Source: Selenomonas sp.
GTDB lineage: Bacteria; Bacillota; Negativicutes; Selenomonadales; Selenomonadaceae
Reading direction: 5' to 3'
Assembly (NCBI GenBank): GCA_015265235.1
Contig: JABZYJ010000012.1
Coordinates: 1-26,917 of the forward strand
DNA length: 26,917 nt
Below, piece after piece: positions 1 through 8,052 of this stretch (position 1 is the first letter of the stretch; the number at the start of each line of letters is the position of its first letter). The translations under genes and the position numbers were made by a program. The notes under the pieces are model-generated. The model was not told where the DNA came from. It searched no databases and saw nothing but the letters and a program-made list of their open reading frames with translations.

Positions 1-22
1 CTTTTCGTATTTGCTGTGCCAT
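1..22 (-). CDS. Start of an unidentified gene, cut by the left edge
   Basis: An ATG at position 22 (minus strand) opens a frame beginning Met-Ala-Gln-Gln-Ile-Arg-Lys that runs off the window. A good Shine-Dalgarno sequence (GGAGAG, seven bases upstream of the ATG) supports it as a real start. It follows the dehydrogenase gene and the hairpin at 51-74 in the same direction. Seven codons are too few to name a product. Confidence 0.55.
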
Positions 23-50
23 GACTATACTCTCCATCCATATAAATAGA

Positions 51-74
51 GCGGAGGGCGCTTGAACCCCCCGC
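51..74 (-). terminator. Probable intrinsic terminator after the dehydrogenase gene
   Basis: Minus-strand RNA can form an 8-bp stem, GCGGGGGG with CCCTCCGC, containing one G-U pair and an 8-base loop. It begins 14 bases after the dehydrogenase stop codon and is followed by the weak, interrupted U-rich stretch TCTATTTAT. The stem is strong but the U-tract is poor, so termination may be incomplete and the next gene (start at 22) may be partly read through. Confidence 0.55.
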
Positions 75-88
75 ATATTCTGTATGAT

Positions 89-1153
89 TCAGCGTGCCAG
101 AACATCGAGTACTGCATGTCCAATGTCTGACGTATATGCCGTTCCGCCAAGATCCGGCGTCAGCGTCTTTTTCTCCACGAGCAGCGTCTCGATGGCACGG
201 AGCACGCGCTCTGACCACTCTGTTTCACCAAGAAAGTCGAGCATCTGTGCAACTGACCAGATCGACGCTAATGGATTTGCGATCCCCTGCCCTGCAATAT
301 CGGGCGCACTCCCGTGAATCGGCTCGAACATCGACGGATAGCGTCGCTCAGGGTTGAGATTCGCCCCGGCTGCGAGCCCCATCCCGCCCGCAATCGCCGC
401 ACCAAGATCGGTGAGAATATCGCCGAAGAGATTGCTCGTCACCACGACGCCGAACCGCTTCGGATCTTTGACGAAGAACATGCTTGCCGCATCGACAAGC
501 AAGCTGTGCGTCTCAACATCGGGATACTCCTTCCCGATCTCAGCAAAGATTTCATCCCAGAACACCATCGAGTATCGCAGTGCATTCCCCTTGGAAATCG
601 AGGTAAGCGTGCGCTTCTCACGTCGCGCCAGCTCGTAGGCATAACGGATGACGCGCTCACATCCGTGCCGTGAGAATACCCCCGTCTGGAGTGCCGTCTC
701 ACGCGGTGTCCCGGGATAGAGCCGTGCACCAACATTCGCGTACTCCCCTTCGCTGTTCTCGCGCACCACGATCATATCGATATCGCGTGGAGAAATATCC
801 GCGAGCGGGCACGGAGCACCGTGCAGGAGACGAACAGGGCGTAAATTGATGTATTCATCAAAGCCACGGCGGATACGAAGCAGAAGATCGCCGAGCGACA
901 CATGATCCGGTACACCTGGATAGCCCACAGCCCCCAGATAGATTGCATCGTAACCGCGCAGGAGATCGAGCCCGTTTTCCGGCATCATCTCGCCGGATTT
1001 CAGATAGTACTCACATCCCCATGGAAAGTCCTCAAATGTGACAGAGAACGTCCCGTCCATCTGTGCAATTCCCGAAAATACCTTTTTCCCCTCAGTGATG
1101 ACCTCAGGACCGATCCCGTCTCCTGCAATCACCGCGATATGAAACTGTTTCAT
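89..1153 (-). CDS. Isocitrate/isopropylmalate dehydrogenase family, D-malate/tartrate dehydrogenase type
   Basis: This 354-residue cytosolic protein is a complete metal- and NAD-dependent beta-decarboxylating dehydrogenase. The start motif AVIAGDGIGPEV (7-18), Lys188, the metal-binding aspartates Asp221, Asp245 and Asp249, and the nucleotide-site motif FEPIHGSAPDIAG (276-288) are all present. The stretch PDHVSLGDLLLRIRRGFDEY (82-101), leading into NLRPVRL, is typical of the D-malate/tartrate dehydrogenase (DmlA/TtuC) branch rather than of LeuB or Icd, so the likely substrate is D-malate, L-tartrate or a similar 2-hydroxy acid oxidised to a keto acid and CO2. No leuA, leuC or leuD is nearby, which also argues against leucine synthesis. 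The ATG at 1153 has GGTGGTGGAG just upstream. It lies 37 bases after the Pro-rich exported protein gene and is probably the last gene of that run. The exact substrate is inferred. Confidence 0.85.
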   Translation of the reverse strand: MKQFHIAVIAGDGIGPEVITEGKKVFSGIAQMDGTFSVTFEDFPWGCEYYLKSGEMMPENGLDLLRGYDAIYLGAVGYPGVPDHVSLGDLLLRIRRGFDEYINLRPVRLLHGAPCPLADISPRDIDMIVVRENSEGEYANVGARLYPGTPRETALQTGVFSRHGCERVIRYAYELARREKRTLTSISKGNALRYSMVFWDEIFAEIGKEYPDVETHSLLVDAASMFFVKDPKRFGVVVTSNLFGDILTDLGAAIAGGMGLAAGANLNPERRYPSMFEPIHGSAPDIAGQGIANPLASIWSVAQMLDFLGETEWSERVLRAIETLLVEKKTLTPDLGGTAYTSDIGHAVLDVLAR

Positions 1154-1190
1154 CTAGCTCCACCACCGAATGTCCCATAGAATAGGCGTA

Positions 1191-2291
1191 TTAGAATGCC
1201 TCTGCAATCGTCTTGATGAGCAGCGACTCCTGCTGACGCGGCAGACCGCTCTGATGCAGGGCACGGCCAAAGCCAATGAGGAAGTCCACCTTCTGCATTC
1301 GCGTAAGTTTCGTGCTCTCACGCAGCGCACGCGTCAGGGCCTGCACCCCCGCGATGCTCGCATCGCGCTTCAGTTGTACCTGCATCGCGAGCTGTCCCGC
1401 AAGGATATGTCGGCGCACCTCATCCGAGATCCCATCCAGACTCTCTGCGGCAGGCGGCACAGGCGCTGCTGACGAGAATGCGGGAACGCCGTCAGGACGT
1501 ACCGTGTACTCGGGCGCGGGGGACATGTCCTCTGTGATCGGCGGTGCAAGATGTGACTCCGTCTCTCCCACAGTGGAAAACTCCTGCGGCTGCTGTGGTA
1601 CGGCGGGTGAGGTAGCGGGTGCATTCAGCGCGAACTCACGCGGCAGCTGCTGATACCGGGGACGCTCGGGTCTGCCTTCAGCATCTGCTGGCTGCGGCGG
1701 AAGCTGTGCCTGCACAGCGGCTGGAGCGGCGGGCGGCGGCATCGGAACGACACGCTCCTGGGGAGGAGGTGTCTGCATCGGTGCTTGCTGCGGCGCGGGT
1801 GATGGTTCCTGACGCACTGCAACGGGCATCGGTCCGCGCTTCAGATTCACATCGCCGACAAGCTCCTGCGGTGGGCGGCCTTCCTTCGCGGCGAGCTTCT
1901 GCTCACGTTTGACATCTGCTGCTGTAATGATAACGGGCTGCGCCTTCTGTGCAGCGAGTGTGAACGAAGGCTGCTCCTTATTGCGCTCTGCAATCCCCTC
2001 ATCCACCGTCTCCCAGCGGAGGCGTGTCACCTGCGGTGTATTCTTGGCAGGTGCCGTGCCGAGCGGACGAACAGCAGCATCCTTCTGCTGCCTGGAGATT
2101 GATGCCTCATAGTGGTCGGCATCAGCACGTTCCTCCACCGCCGGTGCATTAGCACGATCCGTCACCAGTCGATTTGCATGGAAGAGGTCCTGCGAGTCCA
2201 CCGTTCCGGGGGTCGCTGCATAGGTTGTACCGGAGGTCAGTGCGACGAGCACTGCCGCCGTCAGCATTGTGTTTTTGGATGACATCTTCAT
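1191..2291 (-). CDS. Exported Pro/Gln/Ala-rich protein of unknown function
   Basis: This 366-residue protein is not recognised. It starts with a clear Sec signal peptide: Met-Lys, a hydrophobic stretch (AAVLVALTSGT) and a likely cleavage after TYA. I chose the ATG at 2291 because AAGGAG lies nine bases before it; the frame stays open another 11 codons to 2324 but without a comparable ribosome site. A charged N-terminal third is followed by a long low-complexity Pro/Gln/Ala segment, probably disordered. The last 80 or so residues look folded and helical (from SDEVRRHILAGQ onward). The C-terminal region could be the functional domain, with the Pro-rich part spanning the envelope. It follows another exported unknown by 38 bases, and the two probably act in the same compartment. 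No membrane segment beyond the signal is visible. Confidence 0.75.
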   Translation of the reverse strand: MKMSSKNTMLTAAVLVALTSGTTYAATPGTVDSQDLFHANRLVTDRANAPAVEERADADHYEASISRQQKDAAVRPLGTAPAKNTPQVTRLRWETVDEGIAERNKEQPSFTLAAQKAQPVIITAADVKREQKLAAKEGRPPQELVGDVNLKRGPMPVAVRQEPSPAPQQAPMQTPPPQERVVPMPPPAAPAAVQAQLPPQPADAEGRPERPRYQQLPREFALNAPATSPAVPQQPQEFSTVGETESHLAPPITEDMSPAPEYTVRPDGVPAFSSAAPVPPAAESLDGISDEVRRHILAGQLAMQVQLKRDASIAGVQALTRALRESTKLTRMQKVDFLIGFGRALHQSGLPRQQESLLIKTIAEAF

Positions 2292-2329
2292 GAGTCTGTT
2301 CTCCTTCTTTCTCTCTCGGCCCACGTCAC

Positions 2330-2980
2330 TTACTGCATTGTGCGCGCGCCCGCCATAAACGTTGCTACGGACTTCGCACGGAGCGTCGGATTATCAATGA
2401 GCTCAAGCCCATACCGCTGTCCGTTTGCCCCACGGAAGAACATCACTGCCGTCTGATTGTCCGCCTTCGCCGTCGCATCGACGACGCCATCGCCATTCTC
2501 GTCAATATCGACTTCCTTTGCCGTCATGGCAAAGATCGCCTTGTTGGTATCCGAGAGATTGATCAGCATGATCCCCTCGTATCCGTTGCTGTGCTGAATA
2601 CGTTCCAGCAGGTTCACCGCATCCTCTGGATTGATCGTGTTGAGATTCGGTACGGACGTATCGGAGAATGCATTGACAAAAACCGCCCATGCATACTTGA
2701 TATTGTACTCCTCATTGTCAAAAATGAGGATCTCGCCCTCACGGTCGTCATAGAGTGCCGACGCTGGAATCACTCCGACGGGTTTCTGCGGGCACATGAT
2801 GCGGTAGCCGTATGTCTTGCTCTCATAGGAGTATGTCAGTGCATCGGGGGCAATCGTCTGTGTTGCCGCCGGTGTCGCTGATTCTGTCCCCGCTGGCACA
2901 TCAGCCGCTGCAGCATAGGAGCTGCCGCAGAGCAGTGCTGAGAGCGAAAGAGCAGCGACGAGTTTCTGATAGCGTTTCAT
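2330..2980 (-). CDS. Exported protein of unknown function with a calcium-loop-like motif
   Basis: This 216-residue protein has a signal peptide (Lys-Arg near the start, hydrophobic 8-19, likely cleavage in the Ala-rich region around 23-26), then a short Ala/Thr-rich linker and one folded domain from about residue 48. The pattern of strands and aromatics (TYGYRIMCPQKP, then GVIPASALYDD) suggests a compact beta-rich periplasmic domain, but I do not recognise a family. Residues 158-169 carry an Asp-x-Asp-x-Asn-Gly-Asp-Gly loop like those of EF-hand or dockerin calcium sites. The ATG at 2980 overlaps the pncC stop by four bases (ATGA) and has AGGGAG eight bases upstream, so its translation is coupled to pncC. 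Confidence 0.8.
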   Translation of the reverse strand: MKRYQKLVAALSLSALLCGSSYAAAADVPAGTESATPAATQTIAPDALTYSYESKTYGYRIMCPQKPVGVIPASALYDDREGEILIFDNEEYNIKYAWAVFVNAFSDTSVPNLNTINPEDAVNLLERIQHSNGYEGIMLINLSDTNKAIFAMTAKEVDIDENGDGVVDATAKADNQTAVMFFRGANGQRYGLELIDNPTLRAKSVATFMAGARTMQ

Positions 2981-3468
2981 TCATCCATCTCCCTAATCAT
3001 CTCCTGCACCATGGCAAGAGCTTTATTGACGGCGGCACGCTTAATCTCGGCGCGTACGCCAGAAAATACATTTTTTTCCACCGAAGTTTTTCCCAGAGCA
3101 GATACAGCGATGTAGACCAGTCCGACCGGCTTTTCGGGAGAACCGCCGCCGGGACCGGCGATCCCCGTGATGCCGACGCCGACATCTGTCTGCATGAGGT
3201 CGCGTACCCCCTCTGCCATTGCCCGCGCCGTCTCCGGAGAGACAGCACCGTGCGCGGCAAGCGTTTCCTCCGCCACGTGCAGGATGCGGGACTTCACGTC
3301 GTTTGAGTAGGATACGACACTCCCCATGACGTACGCAGAACTGCCGGGCACGTCTGTGAGCGTACTCGTGAGCAGCCCGCCCGTACAAGACTCCGCACAG
3401 GAGATCGTATAGCCTCTTGCACAGAGCATTTGCCCAACCATATCCGGCAGCCGTTCTCTCTCCGGCAT
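2977..3468 (-). CDS. pncC: Nicotinamide-nucleotide amidase, stand-alone CinA C-terminal domain
   Basis: The protein (163 residues from the ATG at 3468) is the CinA C-terminal domain on its own. This enzyme deamidates nicotinamide mononucleotide to nicotinic acid mononucleotide, recycling a by-product of NAD-dependent DNA ligase. The family motif SCAESCTGG (23-31, with the expected catalytic Ser27) and GITGIAGPGGG in the second half are intact. The length fits the single-domain form; the N-terminal molybdopterin-binding-like half of full CinA is absent. A GTG three bases upstream (3471) is also possible, but the ATG has better spacing from GGAGAGAGGG. The rimO stop and this ATG share one base (TGATG), and the 3' end overlaps the exported protein gene, so the three are translationally coupled. 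Confidence 0.92.
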   Translation of the reverse strand: MPERERLPDMVGQMLCARGYTISCAESCTGGLLTSTLTDVPGSSAYVMGSVVSYSNDVKSRILHVAEETLAAHGAVSPETARAMAEGVRDLMQTDVGVGITGIAGPGGGSPEKPVGLVYIAVSALGKTSVEKNVFSGVRAEIKRAAVNKALAMVQEMIREMDE

Positions 3469-4796
3469 CACTGCACCCTCTCTCCGACAATATCGTATGT
3501 AAAGCCCTGAAGGAGACGCACGCGGACAATCTCGCCCGGTGCACTCTCTGCATCGCCTTCGATATAGATCTGGCCATCCACCTCAGGTGCCTCGCGGTAG
3601 GAACGCCCCACGGCAATCCCCGACTGCTCCGCGTCATGTCCCTCGATGAGAACATCCAACTCCTGATGCTCCAGCCCGATATTGATCTCCTCGGAGATCT
3701 TACTCTGGAGACTCATGAGGTCATGGTAACGCTCCTGCATCACCTCTTCGGAAACCTTCTTCCCCATTGCCGCCGCGGCAGTGTCCTCCTCCTCGGAGTA
3801 GGTAAAGATTCCCACCTTATCGAATCGCTGCTTCTCCACAAAGCGACGCAGCGTCTGATACTGGGCATCGGTCTCCCCAGGGAAGCCAACGATGAATGTC
3901 GAGCGAATCGCGACTCCCGGGATGCGTGCCCGCAGCTTTGCGATCAGCTCCTCCATCCCCGCCCGTGTATCGGGACGATTCATCGAACGCAGCACGGCAT
4001 CATGCGCATGCTGCAGAGGCAGATCGACATACTTGACCACCTTTGGCTCAGTGGCAAAGACCTCGATCAGCTCATCGGTAAAATACTTTGGATAGCTGTA
4101 TAGCACACGAATCCACGCAATTCCGTCGATCTTTGCAAGCTCGCGCAGAAGCGTCGGCAGCATTGGCTTTTGATAGCAATCCAGCCCATAGTTTGCGCTG
4201 TCCTGCGCGATGAGAACCAGCTCGCGAACACCGGCAGCGGCGAGCTCACGTCCCTCCGCTACGATATCCTCCATTGGACGGCTGCGGAAGCTCCCGCGTA
4301 TGAGCGGAATCGCACAGAACGCACAGCGATGATCGCACCCCTCCGCAATCTTGACATACGCCGTATAGTTCGGTGTCGTCCGCAGGCGCGGTGTCTTGGC
4401 ATCGTAGATCGTATCATCCTTCCCCGCGATGAGCAGGCGACGCCCCTTGAGCGTCGCCTCGATCACCTCCATGATACGGCTCCACGCCCCCGTCCCGATG
4501 ATGGCATCCGCCTCCGGGATCTCATCGAGAAGCTGCTGCCCATATCGCTGTCCAAGACAGCCTGCTACGATGAGACTGCGGCAGCGCCCCGTCTCCTTGT
4601 AGTCCGCCATCCCGAGCACCGTCGTGATCGACTCCTCTTTTGCCGACTGAATAAAGGCACACGTATTGACAATCAGGATATCTGCCTCTGACGGATCATT
4701 GGTAATATCGATGCCATGCTCACGCATAATGCCGAGCATGACTTCTGTATCGACCAGATTCTTTGCACAGCCAAGGCTGATAAAACCTGCTTTCAC
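3468..4796 (-). CDS. rimO: Ribosomal protein uS12 (Asp) methylthiotransferase RimO
   Basis: This 442-residue radical-SAM enzyme adds a methylthio group to the conserved aspartate of ribosomal protein S12. The N-terminal cluster-binding domain has Cys10 (SLGCAKNLVDTE, typical of RimO rather than MiaB), Cys46 and Cys80. The radical-SAM motif GCDHRCAFCAIP supplies Cys154, Cys158 and Cys161, and a TRAM domain closes the C-terminus. Length and layout are normal. The start is GTG at 4796, with GGGGGA nine bases upstream and no better in-frame ATG. It sits 19 bases after the substrate-binding protein gene and is coupled to pncC downstream. In many Firmicutes rimO is followed by pgsA, cinA and recA; here only the short cinA homologue remains. 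Confidence 0.96.
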   Translation of the reverse strand: MKAGFISLGCAKNLVDTEVMLGIMREHGIDITNDPSEADILIVNTCAFIQSAKEESITTVLGMADYKETGRCRSLIVAGCLGQRYGQQLLDEIPEADAIIGTGAWSRIMEVIEATLKGRRLLIAGKDDTIYDAKTPRLRTTPNYTAYVKIAEGCDHRCAFCAIPLIRGSFRSRPMEDIVAEGRELAAAGVRELVLIAQDSANYGLDCYQKPMLPTLLRELAKIDGIAWIRVLYSYPKYFTDELIEVFATEPKVVKYVDLPLQHAHDAVLRSMNRPDTRAGMEELIAKLRARIPGVAIRSTFIVGFPGETDAQYQTLRRFVEKQRFDKVGIFTYSEEEDTAAAAMGKKVSEEVMQERYHDLMSLQSKISEEINIGLEHQELDVLIEGHDAEQSGIAVGRSYREAPEVDGQIYIEGDAESAPGEIVRVRLLQGFTYDIVGERVQ

Positions 4797-4815
4797 TGGT
4801 TACATTCCCCCACAA

Positions 4816-5871
4816 CTACTCTTCATAGAACCGCACCTGTTTGACCCAACGATCGAGAAGGATCTTCTTCTCTGCTGGGCTATAATACGGCTTACTCTTA
4901 AAAATATTGATATTCTTTCCCGCAAACATCCGATAGGACAGCGTCACGGGGTTGGTCGTCAAAAAATAGATATGTTGCCGTGCCAGCGCCAGCTGCGCCT
5001 CATCCGTCAGCAGCCAGTCGGCAAAATCCTCCGCCGCCTGCACATCGTGCTTGCCCGCGCGGAATGCAACCCCTGTACCGTAAATCACCGCCGCCGTCCC
5101 ATCCGTCGGATAGAGCACACGGATGGGATAGTCATCGTGAATATAGCGGAGCGTCTCACTGAGAACAGCAACCGAGACATCGACCTCCCCCATCCCCGCC
5201 TGCCGTACGGGCGTATGCAAATAGCGGGAATATTGCATGATCTGCGGCTGAATCCTGCGCCAAATCGCGAAGGTGCGTTGTTCACCGTACTCAGCAATCA
5301 TACTGTAAAGGAGATTTGATGAGGCATCAGCCGCCATAAAATCCGTCGTACCGATGCGTATATCCTTCTGCTGCGCCAACAGTTGCCACGAGTCTGGAAG
5401 ATCGAGATGCGTGCGTAGATAGTCTTGATTTATTGCAAAGACGATCGGATCATACCACACACCCGTCCAATACCCATCGGGCTGACGAAATTGATCGGCG
5501 ACCTGATCGCTCCGTTCGGACTGATAGGGCACAAGATACCCTGCCGCCGCTGCGCGATCAAGCACCTCGCGGTCTGCGAGGACAAGCGCTGCCGGCGCAC
5601 TCACGCCGCTTCCGGCCTGCTCCTCCAGGCGCTTCTGTATCTGCTCTGCGGATAGAGGAACGAAACTGACACGGATATTATACTCCTTCTCGTACGCCTC
5701 AGACAGTGCTGCCGCAGCCTCCGTCGGCAGCGTCGTATATGCCACAATCTCCTGCAGCGGGCGGCGCGCAAGTGCCGTACTCTGCCGTCCGACGGACAGA
5801 TACGCCGCCCCCGTGGCAGCCACGAGAAACAGCGTCGCGATCATCAGAACAAAGAGCGGAAACCGCTTCAT
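4816..5871 (-). CDS. Orphan extracellular solute-binding protein of an ABC-type importer
   Basis: This 351-residue protein has an N-terminal hydrophobic segment (about 5-27) without a lipobox cysteine, so it is either an uncleaved anchor or a secreted periplasmic protein. The rest resembles the two-lobed iron/polyamine/phosphonate class of solute-binding proteins (AfuA/PotD-like). Supporting stretches are an early IVAYTTLPTEAAAALSEAYE, a mid-protein WYDPIVFAINQDYL, and a C-terminal AGKHDVQAAEDFADWLLTDE, as expected where the protein is described as 'extracellular solute-binding'. The ligand cannot be read from sequence. No permease or ATPase gene is nearby, so it must work with components elsewhere or act as a sensor. 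It is the first gene after the promoter at 5910-5938, with a leader of about 32 bases and GAGAGG seven bases before the ATG. Confidence 0.82.
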   Translation of the reverse strand: MKRFPLFVLMIATLFLVAATGAAYLSVGRQSTALARRPLQEIVAYTTLPTEAAAALSEAYEKEYNIRVSFVPLSAEQIQKRLEEQAGSGVSAPAALVLADREVLDRAAAAGYLVPYQSERSDQVADQFRQPDGYWTGVWYDPIVFAINQDYLRTHLDLPDSWQLLAQQKDIRIGTTDFMAADASSNLLYSMIAEYGEQRTFAIWRRIQPQIMQYSRYLHTPVRQAGMGEVDVSVAVLSETLRYIHDDYPIRVLYPTDGTAAVIYGTGVAFRAGKHDVQAAEDFADWLLTDEAQLALARQHIYFLTTNPVTLSYRMFAGKNINIFKSKPYYSPAEKKILLDRWVKQVRFYEE

Positions 5872-5909
5872 GAAAAAACCTCTCGAATAGAAGAAGATAC
5901 ACTGCTACT

Positions 5910-5938
5910 ATTATAAACAATTCCCTTGGAATCTACAA
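5910..5938 (-). promoter_or_regulatory. Sigma-70/A-type promoter for the SBP-rimO-pncC run, with a palindrome in the spacer
   Basis: On the minus strand a -35 TTGTAG (5933-5938) and a perfect -10 TATAAT (5910-5915) are separated by exactly 17 bases. The start of transcription should be near 5903, about 32 bases before the ATG at 5871. The spacer contains a perfect inverted repeat, ATTCC-3-GGAAT (5920-5932). It fills the space between the two hexamers and is a good position for a repressor. Confidence 0.8.
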
Positions 5939-5959
5939 GAGATATTACATCCATCCCGT

Positions 5960-7372
5960 TCATTTGGCCGCTGGAATGTCTCGTGACAATTTCGTGATGG
6001 TCTCAACGTGGGAAGTCTGTGGAAAGAGATCGACTGGCTGTACTTCCTGCGCATGATAACCGAATTCTTTCAGTATGGCGAGGTCACGTGCGAGAGTGGC
6101 GGGATTGCACGAGACGTAGACGATGCGCTGCGGCTTCATATCGGCGAAGGTTTGGAGGACGGTCGGCGTGCAGCCCGCACGCGGCGGGTCCACGACAACG
6201 ACATCCGGACGAATCCCCTGTTTGTAGAGTGCCGGCATGACTTTTGTCGCATCGCCGACGATAAACTCTGCATTTTTGACATGGTTATCGCGGGCATTCT
6301 TTCGTGCATCGAGAATGGCAGGCTGCACGATTTCGATGCCGTAGACCTTACGTGCTCTCTGGGCAAGAAAAAGGGTGATTGTCCCTGTGCCGCAGTAGGC
6401 ATCAATGACGGTCTCTGTCCCATGGAGATCCGCATAGGAAAGGGCCTGTTCATAGAGGCGTTCAGCCTGCTGTGTATTGACCTGAAAAAAGGATCGCGGT
6501 GAAATGTGAAAATGCAGCCGTCCGAGCCCATCGAGAATGGTCGGCTTCCCCCAGAGGAGCACTGTGTCACGCCCCATGATGACATTGTTCCGATAGGTCT
6601 GGATGTTTTGATGTACGCTGACGAGGTTCGGCAAATGCTCTCGCAGCAGTCGAACAAATTCCTTTGCACGCGGCAGCTGTTTGGTCGCTGTGACGATCAC
6701 CGCCATAAGGTCGCCATTCTGCCCGACACGCCCAACGATGTGACGCAGGATGCCCTTATGTGTGTCCTCCTCATTGTAGACAGGAATGCGAAGCTGCGCG
6801 ACAATAGCGCGTACGGCATTGGCAAGCGCATTATTCGGTTCACGCTGAATATGACAGTTCTCCGTATCGATGATCGTATGGCTTCCCTGCGCGAAACAGC
6901 CAACGACGATTTTCCCCTTAGCGAGGCCGACGGGAAACTGCATTTTATTGCGATAGTTCCACGGTGACTGTGCCGCAAGGGTCTCCCTGACCGAGACATG
7001 AGGAAGTTTGCCGATATGAGACAGTGCATCAATCACCTGCTGACGCTTCGCGCGCAGTTGTGCCGCATAGGAGAGATGCTGGAGCTGACAGCCGCCGCAC
7101 TCCTCATAAAGGCTGCATAAAGGTGTGATGCGATCATTGCTCTGCTGAAGAATTTCCGTCAAACGTCCACGGGCATAGGAGGTTTTTACCTCCTCCATGC
7201 GTACCGTGACCCGTTCGCCGGGAAGTGCATTGGGGACAAATACGGTAAAGTTCTCATATCGCCCGACGCCCTCGCCGCTCGTTCCGAGCCGGTCGATGCA
7301 AATCTCATAGACTTCCCCTCGACGTACGGGAGCCGTCTGCACGCGTGTCTGCGCCTTTTTTGTTTTTTTCAT
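5960..7372 (-). CDS. rlmD: 23S rRNA (uracil-5-)-methyltransferase of the RlmD/TrmA family
   Basis: This 470-residue SAM-dependent enzyme methylates C5 of a uridine in RNA. A Lys-rich N-terminus leads into a TRAM RNA-binding domain (about 15-72). An iron-sulfur site follows (Cys86, Cys92 and Cys95 in the CSLYEECGGC segment, plus Cys173). The catalytic domain has the SAM motif DAYCGTGT (324-331), DPPRAGC (395-401) and the nucleophile Cys422 in VSCNPATLARDL. The length matches the RlmD/RlmCD group. Which uridine or uridines (U1939, U747 or both, or a tRNA site) cannot be told from one sequence; Bacillota members are often dual-specific RlmCD. The ATG overlaps the gph stop by four bases (ATGA), so the two are co-translated. 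The next promoter downstream starts within 40 bases. Confidence 0.92.
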   Translation of the reverse strand: MKKTKKAQTRVQTAPVRRGEVYEICIDRLGTSGEGVGRYENFTVFVPNALPGERVTVRMEEVKTSYARGRLTEILQQSNDRITPLCSLYEECGGCQLQHLSYAAQLRAKRQQVIDALSHIGKLPHVSVRETLAAQSPWNYRNKMQFPVGLAKGKIVVGCFAQGSHTIIDTENCHIQREPNNALANAVRAIVAQLRIPVYNEEDTHKGILRHIVGRVGQNGDLMAVIVTATKQLPRAKEFVRLLREHLPNLVSVHQNIQTYRNNVIMGRDTVLLWGKPTILDGLGRLHFHISPRSFFQVNTQQAERLYEQALSYADLHGTETVIDAYCGTGTITLFLAQRARKVYGIEIVQPAILDARKNARDNHVKNAEFIVGDATKVMPALYKQGIRPDVVVVDPPRAGCTPTVLQTFADMKPQRIVYVSCNPATLARDLAILKEFGYHAQEVQPVDLFPQTSHVETITKLSRDIPAAK

Positions 7373-8037
7373 GACTCTCGAAACGTCACCTTTTCAAATA
7401 CTTCCATCGGGGTATTTAGGAGCACATCCGCGCTGTGTTCCCGGAGCTCCTGTTCCGTGCGGAATCCCCAGAGAACGCCCACCGCAAGCGTTTCCGCATT
7501 GCTTGCGGTGTCCATGTCGACCGAGCTGTCTCCGAAGTACGCTGTTTCCTGCCCCGTAACGCCAAACTCTTTCATGATGTGCAACACTTTCGTTGGATCC
7601 GGTTTTCGCGGAAGTCCCTCCCGATCACCGATGATCTCCCGAAACATACGCGGAGGAAACAGCGCCGTAATGATGCGTTCTGCCGCACTTTGATGTTTAT
7701 TCGTGCAGACAGCCAGTGGAATACCGCGCCGGCAAAGCTCCTCCAGCATCTCCATAATACCGTCATAGGGAACGGTCTTATGCAGGAGGTTTTCAGCATA
7801 GCGTTCTTTGTACTCTGCCATAAAACGATGGACAAATGCTGCGTCCTCCGCCTGATGCGGCGGCAGAATCCGCTCAATCAGTTTCTGTGTTCCATTTCCG
7901 ACAAAATATCGATACTTCTCCGCTGCATACGTCGGAAAATGATATGCTGACAGGACAGCATTGGCACTGTCTGCCAAATCTTCAAGCGAATTGATCAACG
8001 TGCCGTCCAAATCGAAAATCGCAGCCTTATACTGCAT
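7369..8037 (-). CDS. gph: HAD hydrolase, phosphoglycolate phosphatase-like
   Basis: This 222-residue member of HAD subfamily IA has the nucleophile motif FDLDGTLINS with Asp9 and Asp11, a helical cap domain in roughly residues 18-85, a second motif with threonine in AVCTNKH, the lysine region PRKPDPTK and the metal motif YFGDSSVDM. This arrangement is that of phosphoglycolate phosphatase, which removes 2-phosphoglycolate formed in DNA repair. PpaX-type pyrophosphatase or another small phosphate ester is an alternative, because the fold does not fix the substrate. The ATG at 8037 has AAAAGGAGAG upstream, placed directly after the hairpin at 8053-8099. With only about 15 bases between that hairpin and the start codon there is no room for a promoter, so expression depends on read-through from gatB or a promoter within it. 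Confidence 0.85.
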   Translation of the reverse strand: MQYKAAIFDLDGTLINSLEDLADSANAVLSAYHFPTYAAEKYRYFVGNGTQKLIERILPPHQAEDAAFVHRFMAEYKERYAENLLHKTVPYDGIMEMLEELCRRGIPLAVCTNKHQSAAERIITALFPPRMFREIIGDREGLPRKPDPTKVLHIMKEFGVTGQETAYFGDSSVDMDTASNAETLAVGVLWGFRTEQELREHSADVLLNTPMEVFEKVTFRES

Positions 8038-8052
8038 GGCAGTCTCTCCTTT

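Noticed and set aside
7340..7372. T-runs near the rlmD start as a plus-strand terminator
   Set aside because: They are the reverse of AAA codons for the Lys-rich N-terminus, without a proper stem before them and with no plus-strand gene to terminate.
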